Shown in pieces: positions 7,791-15,448 of a DNA stretch of 19,362 nucleotides (position 1 is the stretch's first letter; every line of letters begins with the position of its first letter). Where the stretch lies: contig JAEDHQ010000029.1 of NCBI GenBank assembly GCA_016296945.1, positions 1 to 19,362 on the forward strand, written 5' to 3'. The notes under the pieces were generated by a model. The model saw nothing but the letters and a program-made list of their open reading frames with translations, made no database searches and was not told the DNA's origin. This stretch comes from Bacilli bacterium (GTDB lineage Bacteria > Bacillota_I > Bacilli_A > ML615J-28 > CAG-698). Position numbers and translations under genes: made by a program.

Positions 7791-10100
7791 TTATAAAACT
7801 TCTTTTAGGTAATGTCCAAAGTAACCGACATTCTTTCTTTCACTTAAATTTTTGAAACATTCAATAATTTGTTCTTCATTTTCTTTTGTAAAATCAATTA
7901 AAAAATTATTAATTCCAATATTAGATAACTCTTTTATTTTCGAGAATAAGCAAACAGGATCAGCTGATAATAATGCTAAATGGCATTCACTATCACCAAA
8001 AACAGCAAATTTTCCATTTATTAGAATATCTTTTTTACATTCCCCACAGTGTAATTTACTATATCCTTTAGCTTTATTTAAGAAGCAATGCTTCATATAC
8101 ATCATTTGATAATGACCATAAATCATTACTTCTAAATTAGGATAGCGATTAAAATGCTTATAATAATTATCCACTAATAATTTCATTTTTTCTTTCGATA
8201 ATTCAATTGATAAACCTATCTTTTGATATCCTAATGATTCTAAAACTCTCACAGTATAACTATTTGTAACATTCATATAAACTGAACTAATTAAAGTGCG
8301 ATTACCTAAATTTGATGAAACTGCAAGGATTGAAGGGCTATTTTTTGTCTCATTTTTTACTCTAGGTAAATAATACCACATATCTTCTTTTTCTTCAATT
8401 CTAGAATATATATTACTTTTAAAATTATTGTCATCTTGATATTTTCTTACTACATCTAATTGTGATTTGTTACTTACTGCCACGGAATAACCAGCATAAC
8501 TTGGAATTGTAGGAATTTCTAAGCGAACTGCTTTTCGATTGATTTCGCGATTTTTATAACGAGTTAAACGGGCATTATCTAAATCAAATAATAAGTTACG
8601 ACGCATTTCATTAATTTCTTTGATTTCAACGTAAACTAGTTCATCACAATTATTTATAATATCAGTAAATTGATAAATTGTATCACCAGTTTTCTTAATT
8701 TGCTTTTTAATTCGCTCAAATAAATCTTTTTCAGCTCTTTGATAACTAACACTATCTACTACTTTATTAGTACCATCGCTAATTTCTAGATAAAACCTCT
8801 TATCTTTTGTATACATTGTTCCTGTAATTAAAACTTTTGGTTCAACTACATCATTTACTTCACGTTTTGTTAAGAATACTTCATCACCTTTATATAAAGG
8901 CTTATGACTACGAACTGTGATTACTTCGTTAATAAATGCTTTTTTTACAACACCAATCTTTGTTTGCATTCCATTAATTGTAATCGCATCTTGATAGTCT
9001 TTAGATACTATTCGTATTGAATCTTTATCATATAACTCTTTAGTCAATTTTATCGAAACGCGACCATTTAAATAACTCTCTACTTTACCAACATAAACAC
9101 CTTGATGATTTGATGTTTCGATATTTGTAAAATCATCGTTACTACAATTGTTAATGAATCCTTTTGTATAACCACGATTGAAAGCTATTTGCATATTATA
9201 TTTTAACTCATTTAAATTATAGTATTCTTTATTTAAATATCCTTCTATTACTTTCTTATAGCTTTCTATAACACTACTGACATATTCTTTACTCTTCATT
9301 CTTCCTTCGATTTTAATGCTATCAACATATTTAATGATTTCAGTAATATTGTCAAGTGTACATAAATCCTTGGGACTCAAATAATATTTTTCAGTTTCTT
9401 CTCTACCTTTTAAATCATTATTAATATTATCAATATTATTAATATTGTCCTCACATATATGATATTTCAAACGACAAGGTTGGGCACAACGACCACGGTT
9501 ACCACTACGATCACCTTCTAATGAACTAAAATAACAAGCTCCGGAATATGACATACATAGCGCCCCATGCACGAATACTTCAATTTCAATCGAAACATTT
9601 TTACGGATTTCTTTAATTGTATCTAATGATACTTCACGACCTAAAATAACACGATCAAAACCAATCTCTTTTAATGTTTTCACATCATTAATTGTTTGTG
9701 CATTAATTTGTGTTGATGCATGTAATCTTAAATCAGGATAACGTCTTTTAATTATAGATGCTAATCCTAAATCTTGAACAATCACACCATCAACTTGATT
9801 TAAATATAGGCGATCAATGTATTTAATCACATCAATCATTTCATCTTCAAAAATTACTGTATTAACAGTAACAAATACTTTTACATTATATAAATGGGCA
9901 TAATCAATCGCTTCAATTAGTTCTTCATCAGTAAAATTGTTAGCATATGCTCTTGCTCCATATGCCTTACCTGCTAGATAAACTGCATCACAACCAGTTG
10001 CAATCGCACTTTTTAACACTTCAAAATTACCAGCAGGAGCTAGAATTTCAACTTTATGATTTATTTTGTTTTGATTTATAGTTTTAATTTCCGGATTCAT
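7791..10100 (-). CDS. U32-family protein, probable RNA hydroxylation factor
   Basis: This is a 769-residue U32 protein. The fold starts with EILAPAGNFEVLKSA near residue 18, continues with HASTQINAQT at 127-136, and carries the family signature EVFVHGALCMSYSGAC at 174-189. Cys182, Cys189, Cys205 and Cys209 (RCAQPCR) are the conserved cysteines. U32 proteins are historically called collagenase-like peptidases, but studied members (TrhP, RlhA) are needed for hydroxylation of tRNA U34 or 23S rRNA. The long C-terminal extension resembles the DUF3656-containing RlhA type more than the ~420-residue TrhP type. An Asn-rich stretch at about 219-229 interrupts the core and is encoded by repetitive AT-only DNA. 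AGGAG precedes the ATG. It heads a four-gene run but has no strong promoter of its own. Confidence 0.85.
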   Translation of the reverse strand: MNPEIKTINQNKINHKVEILAPAGNFEVLKSAIATGCDAVYLAGKAYGARAYANNFTDEELIEAIDYAHLYNVKVFVTVNTVIFEDEMIDVIKYIDRLYLNQVDGVIVQDLGLASIIKRRYPDLRLHASTQINAQTINDVKTLKEIGFDRVILGREVSLDTIKEIRKNVSIEIEVFVHGALCMSYSGACYFSSLEGDRSGNRGRCAQPCRLKYHICEDNINNIDNINNDLKGREETEKYYLSPKDLCTLDNITEIIKYVDSIKIEGRMKSKEYVSSVIESYKKVIEGYLNKEYYNLNELKYNMQIAFNRGYTKGFINNCSNDDFTNIETSNHQGVYVGKVESYLNGRVSIKLTKELYDKDSIRIVSKDYQDAITINGMQTKIGVVKKAFINEVITVRSHKPLYKGDEVFLTKREVNDVVEPKVLITGTMYTKDKRFYLEISDGTNKVVDSVSYQRAEKDLFERIKKQIKKTGDTIYQFTDIINNCDELVYVEIKEINEMRRNLLFDLDNARLTRYKNREINRKAVRLEIPTIPSYAGYSVAVSNKSQLDVVRKYQDDNNFKSNIYSRIEEKEDMWYYLPRVKNETKNSPSILAVSSNLGNRTLISSVYMNVTNSYTVRVLESLGYQKIGLSIELSKEKMKLLVDNYYKHFNRYPNLEVMIYGHYQMMYMKHCFLNKAKGYSKLHCGECKKDILINGKFAVFGDSECHLALLSADPVCLFSKIKELSNIGINNFLIDFTKENEEQIIECFKNLSERKNVGYFGHYLKEVL
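9420..9449. repeat. AATATT-rich microrepeat inside the U32 gene
   Basis: Three near-copies of AATATTATC/AATATTATT occur in tandem. They encode the Asn/Ile-rich insert (about residues 219-229) of the U32 protein between its cysteine cluster and the next conserved block. The tract looks like in-frame slippage expansion. Confidence 0.45.
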
Positions 10101-10126
10101 CTTTAATCTCCTTGTAATTTATATAT

Positions 10127-10179
10127 AAAAAAAGCGCTCGTGATAAACATGTTTTGTCGTTTTGTTCACGATGCGCTTT
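10127..10179 (-). terminator. Rho-independent terminator after the DegV gene
   Basis: On the minus strand, AAAGCGCATCGTGA (10166-10179) pairs with TCACGAGCGCTTT (10131-10143), leaving one bulged base and a 22-base loop. A seven-U run at 10127-10133 follows, part of it in the stem foot. It sits just after the DegV stop and only about 27 bases before the U32 start codon. Confidence 0.85.
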
Positions 10180-10184
10180 AAATA

Positions 10185-11066
10185 TTATTTTAAAATATAA
10201 AGAATGCCGATTGTTCGTGGCCCACAATGTGATGCAACAGTACTTCCAGCAGCGGTTTCAAAAATATGATCTTTGGGAACATATTTCTTGATGTTTTCAA
10301 TCAAATATTGAGCATCACTATCTGCTTTACAATGTGTAACCATAACTCTATCTAAATTAATTTTATCAACATCAGCAATAAAAGAATTTAACATAATATC
10401 TAATGCCTTCTTGTATGACCCAATAGGCTTTTTAGCAACCATCATCTTACCATCAACAACTTTAATAATTGGTTTAATATTTAATAGTGTTCCAAATAAT
10501 CGAGCTGTACCACTACATCTTCCACCCAAATGTAAAAACTCTAAAGTATCAATTACAAAAGAAGTTTTTGTTTTAGGAACAATTACTTCTAATTCTTTAA
10601 CGATTTCTTCACAAGTCTTTCCTTCATCACGTAACTCACAAGCTTTTAAAACAATTAATCCTTCACCACTAGATAAGTTTTGTGAATTAACAGGGTAGAT
10701 TTTATTATCACCTATTTCTTTTGCAGCTAAGCACACATTATTAAATGTTCCTGAAAAACCAGAACCAATTGAAATATAAATAATTTGTTCATATTTTTCT
10801 AAATATTTTGTAAAATACTCAATAAAATTTATTGGCGTAATTTGTGATGTACGAGGTATTTTCTTTTCTTTACGAGAAATCGCAAATAATTCATCAACAG
10901 AAATATCGACGCCACTACGAAAACTCTTTCCATTCACTTCAACATAAAAAGGAATAACTTCAATATTTAATTTTTTATACATTTCATCAGTTAAATCTGA
11001 TGCGGAATCTGTAATAATTCCTATTTTTACCTTATCTACATTGCTAACATTATTAATTTCACTCAT
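10185..11066 (-). CDS. DegV family fatty-acid-binding protein (FakB-like)
   Basis: This 293-residue cytoplasmic protein should bind a single fatty acid. In the FakAB system such proteins present the fatty acid to the FakA kinase for phosphorylation on the way to phospholipid. Family marks are IGIITDSASDLT at 15-26, TSQ at 73-75, GSGFSGTFNN at 101-110, DTLEFLHLGGR at 173-183, and the C-terminal GSTVASHCGP near 278. Length is normal for the family. An 11-residue N-terminal extension precedes the conserved start. AAGGGTG is a plausible ribosome binding site. The gene has a TATAAT box upstream and a strong terminator, so it appears monocistronic. No FakA gene lies in the window, and the lipid specificity cannot be read from the sequence. 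Confidence 0.92.
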   Translation of the reverse strand: MSEINNVSNVDKVKIGIITDSASDLTDEMYKKLNIEVIPFYVEVNGKSFRSGVDISVDELFAISRKEKKIPRTSQITPINFIEYFTKYLEKYEQIIYISIGSGFSGTFNNVCLAAKEIGDNKIYPVNSQNLSSGEGLIVLKACELRDEGKTCEEIVKELEVIVPKTKTSFVIDTLEFLHLGGRCSGTARLFGTLLNIKPIIKVVDGKMMVAKKPIGSYKKALDIMLNSFIADVDKINLDRVMVTHCKADSDAQYLIENIKKYVPKDHIFETAAGSTVASHCGPRTIGILYILK

Positions 11067-11086
11067 ATTTTCACCCTTACTAATAC

Positions 11087-11115
11087 ATTATACAATAAAA
11101 TTTCATAAAATACAA
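11087..11115 (-). promoter_or_regulatory. Probable promoter of the DegV gene
   Basis: A perfect minus-strand TATAAT lies at 11087-11092 with a weak TTGTAT 17 bases upstream at 11110-11115. It sits in a 105-base gap that has no strong terminator after the preceding gene, so some read-through is possible. Confidence 0.5.
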
Positions 11116-11171
11116 GAAAAAATGTTGATAAATCAATAAGTTTAAAAATTCACCTTTTTTTTACATTTTTT

Positions 11172-11969
11172 TTAATATAAATTATATTTCTCGATATCAC
11201 AATTATATTTTTTTAAATCATCAGCAGTTTTAAAAATTATTTCTAGACAATGAAGTTGATTAAACTTGACATCTTTTAAAGCTAAAAACACTTTTGTAAA
11301 ATCTATATTTCCTTGATTTATTGGCTTGTGTTGATCACAACTACCATCATTATCACTAAAATGAATATGATATAAATCATCACTTAACTTATATATATAT
11401 TCTAGAATAGGATATTTGCTAACATTGGCATGACCTGTATCTAAAATGAATTTCAAATTTTTGCGATTAGTTTTTGTTATTAGGTCTTTAATTTCATCTG
11501 GACTATAACCTAATTCACTAACTCCTGGCATGTTTTCAATCATCACATTCATTTGATACTTAGAAACATAATCACATAAATCTTGTAAAACATCGACTAT
11601 TTTATTTAATAATTTTTGACGATCACATTCATTAAAAGCACGACCTAAGTGCAATGTTAACTTCTTAGCATTAAATCCATTAGCATAATCACTGGCATCT
11701 TTCATTCTTTGCACAATTTCTTGATTAATACTATAATCATTATTAACTAAATTATTTAAACCACCATGTGGTAAATGTAAAACAACTTCAACGTTATGTA
11801 AACTTAAAAGGTTTGTAACTTCATTTGTATAAATCTCTCTTTGTTCTAAACTTACATTATAAGGAAAAAACAATTCAACACCTTGAAATAATCCTTCATT
11901 AATTAACTTTTCATATTCAATAAAATCAGCCTTTGTTCGCATACAATTAATTGTAAAACACTTTTTCAT
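11172..11969 (-). CDS. Sugar phosphate isomerase/epimerase-like TIM-barrel protein
   Basis: This 265-residue protein has the xylose isomerase-like TIM-barrel fold shared with endonuclease IV and sugar epimerases. The metal-site pattern is complete: Glu145 (MIEN), Asp177 and His180 (DTGH), His203 and Asp206 (HIHFSDN), His214 (DQHKP) and Glu243. Further marks are LHLPHGG at 64-70 and LTLHLGR at 104-110. An isomerase, epimerase or related metal-dependent activity is likely, but the substrate is unknown; no sugar transporter or kinase is nearby. It is encoded 24 bases after the ABC-F gene with an AAGGAG site, so the two are probably cotranscribed. It lacks the extra conserved segments of true endonuclease IV, so I do not call it nfo. 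Confidence 0.83.
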   Translation of the reverse strand: MKKCFTINCMRTKADFIEYEKLINEGLFQGVELFFPYNVSLEQREIYTNEVTNLLSLHNVEVVLHLPHGGLNNLVNNDYSINQEIVQRMKDASDYANGFNAKKLTLHLGRAFNECDRQKLLNKIVDVLQDLCDYVSKYQMNVMIENMPGVSELGYSPDEIKDLITKTNRKNLKFILDTGHANVSKYPILEYIYKLSDDLYHIHFSDNDGSCDQHKPINQGNIDFTKVFLALKDVKFNQLHCLEIIFKTADDLKKYNCDIEKYNLY

Positions 11970-11993
11970 AACACGACTCCTTATTTTATAGTT

Positions 11994-13757
11994 TTATTTT
12001 CTATTGCTATTTTCATAGATTTCGTTTAGATATTCCCAACGAAACATTTTTTCCTCTATCTTTTTTTCTAAGTTTTCTTTTTCAGAATAGTAATCTTTAC
12101 ATAGATTATAATTACTATAGTTTTGATTAATAAAGTCTTCTACTTCTTTTAATCTTGTTTCTAGTTTATCAATATCTTCAAAGATTGTATCAAATTCTTT
12201 TTGTTCTTTATAAGTCAATTTAACCTTTTCATTTTTTGTGCTTTTTACTTCCAATAATTCTTTCGGATCATTCTTATTTTCTTTTATTTGTTTATTATTT
12301 TGCTTACGCACTTTATAATAATCGCTATAATTACCATTATAAAAAGTAAACTTTTTATCTTCTAAAGCCATTATTCTTTCACACACACGATCTAAAAAAT
12401 AGCGATCATGGCTTGCCACAATTACAATCCCCTCAAAATCATCTAAATAATCTTCAAGGATAGATAATGTAGTAATATCTAAATCATTTGTTGGTTCATC
12501 AAATAATAAAACATTAGGGGAACTCATTAAGACACCAAGTAGATATAATCTTCTTTTTTCTCCACCTGATAGTTTTGAAATATATACATAAGGATCATCA
12601 AATAAAAAGTTTTCTAACATTTGTGTGGCACTAATTGATCCATTCTTTGTTTTTACATAACTAGCAATATTAGTAATATATTCAATTGCTCTTAAATTAT
12701 AGTCTAGTTCAATGTTTTCTTGACGAAAATAACCAATTTTAATTGTCTCCCCAATTGTAATCGTACCACTAGTTGGCTCTTTAAGAGAGGCAATCAAATC
12801 AAACATTGTAGTTTTACCTGTTCCATTTTTACCTATAACACCAATACGTTCATCACGATTTAGATTAAAACTTAGATTAGTAAATAAATAATCAGCATAT
12901 TTGAAAGAAACATCTTTAAATTCAATTGTTTTTCGACCTAAACGACTACTTGTACTATCAATAACTAACGATTTATCTTTTATCTTTTCGCGATTTTGAA
13001 GTGTTTCATAGTTTTCAATTCTTCTTTTATCTTTTGTTGTTCTTGCTAAAGCCCCGCGTTTAATCCATTCATATTCTTTTCGTAAGAAAGAATTAATTTT
13101 TCGTTCATGAGCTTTTAAATATTCAGCTCGCTCTGTCTTTAATTCTAAATATCGCGAGTAATTGGCTTCATATGAATATAAATTACCTCGATCAATTTCT
13201 GTTATCTTATTACAAACACGTTCTAAAAAATAACGATCATGGGTAACTAAGACAATAGCTTTTGTAAACTTTATTAAAAATTTTTCTAACCATTCTATGA
13301 TATCACTATCTAAATGGTTAGTAGGTTCATCGAGAATTAAGAGATCACATTCTTTTGATAAAGCAATACCTAAAGCCAATTTTCGGCGATTTCCTCCGGA
13401 TAGTTCTTTGATTTTCTTTGTGAAATCAAGAATATCTAGTTGTGTCAAGATGCTCTTTACTTCTAAAAAATCTAAGCCTAAACTATTAATATATTCTTCA
13501 ATTGTTAAGGAAGTATCGCCAATGATTATTTCTTGTGGCATATAACTAATCTTACGTTTGCCAATTAGTTTAATTTCACCATGTTCTGGTTCTTTTACAA
13601 AAGCTAATAATTTTAATAATGATGTTTTACCACAACCATTAACTCCGATTAAACCAATCTTATCATTATCTTCGATAATAAAATCAACATTATTTAATAA
13701 TACTTTTTCTCCATATGCACAATATATTGACTTTGCCTCTAAAATCATTTTCTTCAC
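11994..13757 (-). CDS. ABC-F family ATPase, Uup/YfmR type
   Basis: This is a 587-residue soluble protein with two ABC domains and no membrane segments. Domain 1 has Walker A GVNGCGKTS (38-46), signature LSGGN (119-123) and Walker B ILDEPTNHLD (141-150). Domain 2 has GKNGTGKTT (309-317), LSGGE (396-400) and LLFDEPTNDLD (417-427). The linker between them contains WIKRGALARTTKDKRRIE (231-248), and a C-terminal coiled coil runs from about 514 to 583, starting LTYKEQKEFD. This combination is characteristic of the Uup/YfmR branch. ABC-F proteins act at the ribosomal E site; Uup/YfmR members help resolve stalled or difficult translation. The C-terminal extension makes a plain antibiotic-resistance ABC-F less likely. 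A strong promoter and a GGTG-type site precede the ATG. Confidence 0.9.
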   Translation of the reverse strand: MKKMILEAKSIYCAYGEKVLLNNVDFIIEDNDKIGLIGVNGCGKTSLLKLLAFVKEPEHGEIKLIGKRKISYMPQEIIIGDTSLTIEEYINSLGLDFLEVKSILTQLDILDFTKKIKELSGGNRRKLALGIALSKECDLLILDEPTNHLDSDIIEWLEKFLIKFTKAIVLVTHDRYFLERVCNKITEIDRGNLYSYEANYSRYLELKTERAEYLKAHERKINSFLRKEYEWIKRGALARTTKDKRRIENYETLQNREKIKDKSLVIDSTSSRLGRKTIEFKDVSFKYADYLFTNLSFNLNRDERIGVIGKNGTGKTTMFDLIASLKEPTSGTITIGETIKIGYFRQENIELDYNLRAIEYITNIASYVKTKNGSISATQMLENFLFDDPYVYISKLSGGEKRRLYLLGVLMSSPNVLLFDEPTNDLDITTLSILEDYLDDFEGIVIVASHDRYFLDRVCERIMALEDKKFTFYNGNYSDYYKVRKQNNKQIKENKNDPKELLEVKSTKNEKVKLTYKEQKEFDTIFEDIDKLETRLKEVEDFINQNYSNYNLCKDYYSEKENLEKKIEEKMFRWEYLNEIYENSNRK

Positions 13758-13776
13758 CTTTTTATTTTACTTATTT

Positions 13777-13805
13777 ATTATACCAAATTAAAAAGCACAT
13801 GTTAA
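13777..13805 (-). promoter_or_regulatory. Promoter of the ABC-F operon
   Basis: Minus-strand TTAACA (13800-13805), a 17-base spacer and TATAAT (13777-13782) form a near-consensus sigma-A promoter about 20 bases before the ATG of the ABC-F gene. Confidence 0.78.
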
Positions 13806-13929
13806 GCCTTTTAATTTCATTTTTAACCGTTTATTATTTCATTTGATAATTTATTAACTAATGTGTTCATTTACGAAATATGAGCAAATTTCAGGTGAAT
13901 TATCATAAAATTAGACATATTTCATAAAG
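13806..13929. other. A+T-rich gap upstream of the ABC-F promoter
   Basis: This is the part of the intergenic region between the ABC-F promoter and the cassette boundary. I see no open frame, hairpin terminator or RNA gene in it. If the cassette were removed, this DNA would directly follow the GDPD gene. Confidence 0.4.
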
Positions 13930-13934
13930 CATTT

Positions 13935-13983
13935 AAATAAAAAAAAGAACTAGCACTTACCGAGTCCCTATAAGGGATTTTTT
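13935..13983 (+). repeat. Left inverted repeat of the cassette
   Basis: Read on the plus strand it contains AAATAAAAAA, AAGAACTAG (13945-13953) and TCCCTATAAGGGATTTTTT (13965-13983). The first two blocks and TAAGGGATTTTTT (13971-13983) recur in the same order on the minus strand at 15640-15590, with 17 versus 15 bases between the second and third blocks. TCCCT/AGGGA forms a small hairpin followed by six T residues. Confidence 0.6.
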
Positions 13984-14044
13984 CGGGAAGGCTGTCCTTT
14001 TTAAGAGTCAGGCGTGGCGTGATGCCACGCCTTTTCTCGTGCTA
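13951..14044. other. Multi-hairpin element, cloverleaf-like; possible terminator
   Basis: An outer stem TAGCAC (13951-13956) with GTGCTA (14039-14044) is extended by GAG (13962-13964) with CTC (14036-14038), leaving a five-base bulge. It encloses three hairpins: TCCCT/AGGGA (13965-13977), AAGG/CCTT (13988-13999) and a perfect 9-bp GC-rich stem AGGCGTGGC/GCCACGCCT (14010-14018 with 14024-14032). As minus-strand RNA, the outer stem is followed by GTTC and then an eight-U run, so it could end the cassette transcript. It is visibly richer in G+C than the surrounding DNA. The nested layout also suits a folded DNA end or a small structured RNA. No known RNA family was recognised. Confidence 0.5.
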
Positions 14045-14073
14045 TTTAATTTTTCATTGTTGAAAATATCCAT
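14008..14073 (-). CDS. Possible 21-codon ORF running into the hairpin element
   Basis: An ATG at 14071-14073 has AAAGGAA seven bases upstream and opens a 21-codon frame that ends at TGA (14008-14010) just after the 9-bp stem. The same frame then stays open for 16 more codons, to a TAA at 13957-13959 within the outer stem region. The peptide is basic near its end (STRKGVASRHA). The good ribosome-binding spacing is the only sign of expression. The coding sequence largely coincides with a structured element, so it may be spurious. Confidence 0.2.
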   Translation of the reverse strand: MDIFNNEKLNSTRKGVASRHA

Positions 14074-14105
14074 ATTATTTTTCCTTTGTTATATGCTAAA
14101 AGTTT

Positions 14106-14744
14106 TTATACTTCAAATAAATCTTCTATTTTACAACCGAGTATTTTAGACAATCTAAATAGTATATCTGCTTGTGCTTTGTTTATATCGTTATGGCGTT
14201 GTTCGTACATTTGTATATTACGAATTGATACTTCTGCCTTTTCAGCAAGTTGTTTTTGGGATAATCCTGCCGCGGTGCGGATTCTTTTAAGATTTGTTTC
14301 TTTTTTGTGAGCATCAATATATTCGTCGGCAACAGAAAAGAACTTTGTTATATCCGCTTCGTGAAGAGTGTCGTATAACGCTAAAACCTTTTCAATAGGG
14401 AATGCTTTGCTTATATTAAAGAAAGATGTTGCTTTATAGTTTTGATATTGTGCTAACGCCCAACCTGCCCAATAAAATTCAGAACGGCTAAAAAATGGTT
14501 TCGGTGCAAGCAATCTACCATTTGATGCAGTAGTATTTACAACATGGTTTAATAAATCTATTGCAGAATATCCAACTAAAAATCTTGGATTGCCTTTTTC
14601 TATTTGTTTTGCCACTTCAGAAGAGGCAAACATATTCCAATATACTTTTGGTTCGTAGCCACAAGCCACTGCGTATTCAAACATTGTACCAACATTCGTA
14701 GCAACGCTATCTAAATATCTAACGTCATAAGATTTTATCGCCAT
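14106..14744 (-). CDS. HTH-domain protein, probable antitoxin/autorepressor
   Basis: This 212-residue protein has two parts. Residues 1-145 form an alpha-helical domain with aromatic-rich conserved-looking blocks (YWAGWALAQYQ at 91-101; LYDTLHEADITKF at 123-135). Residues 150-210 form an XRE/Cro-type helix-turn-helix: LKRIRTAAGLSQKQLAEKAE with recognition helix VSIRNIQMYEQ, ending IEDLFEV. The N-terminal part resembles a partner protein I associate with DUF3990 genes, so it probably neutralises the upstream product while the HTH represses the shared promoter. It overlaps the toxin gene by 20 bases, and AGAAAGGGG lies just before the ATG, so translation is probably coupled. The order toxin first, antitoxin second is less common. 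It is the only DNA-binding regulator in the window. Confidence 0.72.
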   Translation of the reverse strand: MAIKSYDVRYLDSVATNVGTMFEYAVACGYEPKVYWNMFASSEVAKQIEKGNPRFLVGYSAIDLLNHVVNTTASNGRLLAPKPFFSRSEFYWAGWALAQYQNYKATSFFNISKAFPIEKVLALYDTLHEADITKFFSVADEYIDAHKKETNLKRIRTAAGLSQKQLAEKAEVSIRNIQMYEQRHNDINKAQADILFRLSKILGCKIEDLFEV

Positions 14745-15396
14745 TTTTGAGCCCCTTTCTAATAATATCCATTACAAATAAGCCGTCCGACACCAAGTTT
14801 TGTCTATGACCGCTTAAATAAGTTTCTCTTGCTTTCTTATCACGGCTAACTCGTTTTACGTAATATTCCTTACATTCGGCTAATTCGTAACTTGTATATT
14901 TTAACGTATCAAACGCTTTTTTAGACTTTAATACGATTTGAATACCCAATTCACCAAGACACATAGCTTCAGCAAGTTGTTCAACGGAAATAGTGTTGTT
15001 AATAAAATCCTTAGCAAAGCTAAAATAAGAGTCATCTGCACGATAACCTATAATTACGTCATACTCTTCTACGTCAACGTAAAAATTTTCTAATATATAT
15101 TCTTTTGCTTGTGCTGACATAGGGGTATTAACGTCAAACGTTCTAAACTTTAATAAAAGTGCCATCCAATTAAGAATAGAGTATTTTTCATCTCTTAAAT
15201 CTAAAACTTTATAATCACTTAAATCAATTTCATATTGATTAGCATATCCGTTTGTTTCGTTGTTAGAACAAGCCCATTCTTTTGCAAGTTCAACATTTTC
15301 AGTACAATAAAAGCCTAACCCGTAATCATTCTTCTTATTGTCCTTACCGAATTCGGGTTTTTCAATAATATCCTTTGAGCCGTGATAAATAATCAT
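14725..15396 (-). CDS. DUF3990/ADP-ribosyltransferase-like protein, probable toxin
   Basis: This 223-residue protein matches the DUF3990 pattern, a group related to the ADP-ribosyltransferase fold. YHGS with His5 opens the sequence, and YGLGFYCTENVELAKEWA (25-42) follows with Tyr30. These are the H and Y of an H-Y-[E/Q] NAD-binding set. A later block, LGELGIQIVLKS (147-158), offers Gln153 as a candidate third residue where classical enzymes have Glu; this assignment is tentative. A second conserved-looking segment is VIIGYRADDSYF (114-125). A toxin that modifies a protein or nucleic acid using NAD is the best guess, and the overlapping HTH gene supports a toxin-antitoxin pair. It is the first gene after a strong promoter, 24 bases downstream of the -10 box. 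It ends in TGA. No signal peptide is present. Confidence 0.7.
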   Translation of the reverse strand: MIIYHGSKDIIEKPEFGKDNKKNDYGLGFYCTENVELAKEWACSNNETNGYANQYEIDLSDYKVLDLRDEKYSILNWMALLLKFRTFDVNTPMSAQAKEYILENFYVDVEEYDVIIGYRADDSYFSFAKDFINNTISVEQLAEAMCLGELGIQIVLKSKKAFDTLKYTSYELAECKEYYVKRVSRDKKARETYLSGHRQNLVSDGLFVMDIIRKGLKNGDKIL

Positions 15397-15419
15397 AATA
15401 AATCACCATCCTTGCCAAT

Positions 15420-15448
15420 TTTATATCATTAAAATGTCATATTGTCAA
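15420..15448 (-). promoter_or_regulatory. Consensus promoter of the toxin-antitoxin pair
   Basis: A perfect minus-strand TTGACA (15443-15448), a 17-base spacer and TATAAA (15420-15425). This is the best -35/-10 match in the window. The short leader and the overlap with a repeated motif suggest tight repression. Confidence 0.78.

Noticed and set aside
11120..11145. Hairpin TTGAT/ATCAA before a T-run after the TIM-barrel gene
   Set aside because: Only a 5-bp A+T-rich stem, too weak to call a terminator with confidence.
11172..11969. Endonuclease IV (nfo)
   Set aside because: The TIM-barrel metal residues fit the wider superfamily, but the additional conserved motifs and length of endonuclease IV are not seen.
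11994..13757. Antibiotic-resistance ABC-F (Vga/Lsa/Msr type)
   Set aside because: The Uup-like linker and C-terminal coiled coil, and the housekeeping context, favour the Uup/YfmR branch.
14005..14036. GC-rich 9-bp hairpin as a plus-strand terminator
   Set aside because: It has TTTT on the plus strand, but no plus-strand gene exists to terminate. I treat it as part of the larger element.
13951..14044. Integron attC site, CRISPR repeat or tRNA
   Set aside because: The core GTTRRRY/RYYYAAC boxes of attC are absent, there is no repeat-spacer series, and the arms do not have tRNA lengths or an anticodon/T-loop pattern.
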